DNA of 64,000 bases, from NCBI RefSeq assembly GCF_000378625.1, contig NZ_KB905176.1:32448-96447 (forward strand), in the 5' to 3' direction. Below are positions 63,145-64,000 of this stretch, in pieces. The stretch is from Colwellia piezophila ATCC BAA-637. Lineage in GTDB: Bacteria; Pseudomonadota; Gammaproteobacteria; Enterobacterales; Alteromonadaceae. Positions within the stretch are counted from its first letter, which is position 1; each line of letters begins with the position of its first letter. The notes below the pieces were generated by a model, which searched no databases, had not been told where the DNA came from, and saw only the letters and a list, made by a program, of their open reading frames with translations. Both the position numbers and the translations under genes were made by a program.

Positions 63145-63489
63145 ATGCAGGTAGATAAAAGAGAATACCCACGCTTCACTTCCTCGGACTTAAACGCTGT
63201 CATTACTATTTCACCCCCACCACCAGATGAATTGATTTCTCTTGAGGGTATTGTGTTAGACATGAGCCATAAGGGGATCAAAATCAAATTACACTCCGCT
63301 ATGCCACATGATATACCGACCAGTAAAATTCTCATTAATATCGTTATGCCGAAATCAGGTTTACAGGTGAAAATTCACGGCATTATTCGACACATGAATG
63401 ACAAATATGAATATGGTATTAACTACCATAAAGACCATGATAAGGATGAGTTAGAAAACTTGCTATTTGAATGTGTTAAAGTTCACTAA
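63145..63489 (+). CDS. PilZ-domain protein
   Basis: A 114-residue cyclic-di-GMP receptor domain protein. The start is the ATG at 63145 with TAGGAG nine bases upstream; the frame is open from a TTG at 63127. The ligand-binding signature is complete: basic KREYPRF (about 5-11, RxxxR) and DMSHKGIKI (about 42-50, DxSxxG). It has no other domain, so it would relay cyclic-di-GMP level to a partner. It is the only receptor among the five cyclases and one phosphodiesterase of this window. Confidence 0.88.
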   Translation: MQVDKREYPRFTSSDLNAVITISPPPPDELISLEGIVLDMSHKGIKIKLHSAMPHDIPTSKILINIVMPKSGLQVKIHGIIRHMNDKYEYGINYHKDHDKDELENLLFECVKVH

Positions 63490-63806
63490 TTATGCAGGGT
63501 TTAGTTTTTTACAGTTAAAGCCGAGTTGTTGTTAGTTTTTTAGTTTCAATATTTTGATGTTGTCGCTAGCGCAACGGTGCTATTCCGCTCTACCTGCCTA
63601 TCAATACTTTCTTCAAAGATACGATAGCTGACGTTTCAACATTTCGTTTTTATGACTTTTCTGTGCGCATTAGAGACATTAGCCAAAAACTATTTGCCTT
63701 ATATTTTCGGCTCTTCTCCGCTTTGATGCAAATAATTGTATCTTCTGGCTAATCTATCATATTGATTTAATATTATTTTTTCACCCAATTGAATAATGAT
63801 CAAGTC
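63490..63806. other. Gene-free gap with a dispersed motif
   Basis: No gene is visible. Positions 63618-63635 read GATACGATAGCTGACGTT, one base from the common 18-mer of the other deserts. A possible insertion-sequence left end may lie before the transposase start but was not resolved. Confidence 0.5.
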
Positions 63807-64000
63807 ATGCCAACTATCTCTTCAACACTTTTTCAACTTCCAGGACAGTGTATTGAATCAATAACACTTGATAATGAGCATACTGTTGTCATTCAGTGTC
63901 GACGGGATAAACGTAGAAAGCCTATCGATCCAAGAACAAATCAATCAGGAACGATCAACCGTTATGTCCGTCGAAGAGTGCGTGATTTGCCCATTTCAGG
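63807..64000 (+). CDS. ISL3-like transposase, N-terminal part (cut by window end)
   Basis: A reading frame opens at ATG 63807 and runs to the edge (64 codons). It reads LFQLPGQCIESITLDNE, then VVIQCRRDKRRKP and YVRRRVRDLPISG; the RRVRDLP stretch after a basic region is typical of the N-terminus of ISL3-family transposases. The zinc-finger cysteines usual there are mostly absent, with only one cysteine in VIQCRR. The call is tentative because most of the protein lies outside. Confidence 0.55.
   Translation, partial: MPTISSTLFQLPGQCIESITLDNEHTVVIQCRRDKRRKPIDPRTNQSGTINRYVRRRVRDLPIS

Noticed and set aside
1..64000. tRNA or rRNA genes
   Set aside because: I found no cloverleaf with GGTTCRA-type T-arm and no rRNA-like conserved stretch; a tRNAscan run would be decisive.

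Overview
The window looks like a chromosomal segment of a marine, AT-rich gammaproteobacterium of the Alteromonadales, most likely Colwellia or a close relative. The grounds are TyrR, MiaE, YajD, UmuDC, a methionine gamma-lyase, many GGDEF/EAL proteins, and long AT-rich intergenic tracts full of short dispersed repeats. The assignment comes from protein families and composition by eye, not from a search. I saw no rRNA, tRNA or CRISPR array.

Positions 1-28,240 are a compact metabolic and regulatory core. A truncated Ser/Thr kinase gene lies downstream of tyrR. tyrR is divergent from a methionine gamma-lyase gene across a region with three TyrR-box-like sites and a near-consensus sigma-54 promoter, and this TyrR keeps the GAFTGA loop needed to contact sigma-54. 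Next come a HIT protein, a YlqF-type GTPase, an AraC regulator divergent from an aldehyde dehydrogenase, an RNase HI, an MFS transporter and a run of small genes. Two gene remnants lie among the small genes: a YtcJ-type amidohydrolase and a uracil-DNA glycosylase-like protein. Then follow MiaE, a sulfotransferase-like protein, a CoA-transferase/GNAT fusion and a histone-deacetylase-like hydrolase. The core ends in a TetR-controlled operon (RND exporter, LolA-like periplasmic protein, outer-membrane barrel) marked by three copies of one palindromic operator.

Positions 28,241-64,000 are an accessory-looking region. It is gene-poor and rich in cyclic-di-GMP signalling: five GGDEF proteins with five different sensor architectures or variants, one EAL phosphodiesterase and one PilZ receptor. 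One GGDEF protein carries ten nearly identical 47-residue propeller repeats. Interspersed are umuDC with an SOS box, a secreted sugar dehydrogenase with a C-terminal CFI-type anchoring motif, a complete IS110/IS1111-type element, a serine hydrolase lipoprotein, a PAS histidine kinase with its response regulator, a methyltransferase, a ThrB2/APH-like kinase, a membrane-AraC regulator followed by an ABA4-like membrane operon, a truncated IS110 transposase and the start of an ISL3-like transposase.

The intergenic deserts of this second half are not random. They carry several families of dispersed repeats of about 70-160 bp in direct and inverted orientation, and an 18-bp motif close to GATACGAWAGCGGACGTT that recurs at least six times. 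These repeats, the sigma-54/TyrR/MegL module and the amplified propeller repeats are the most interesting parts of the window.
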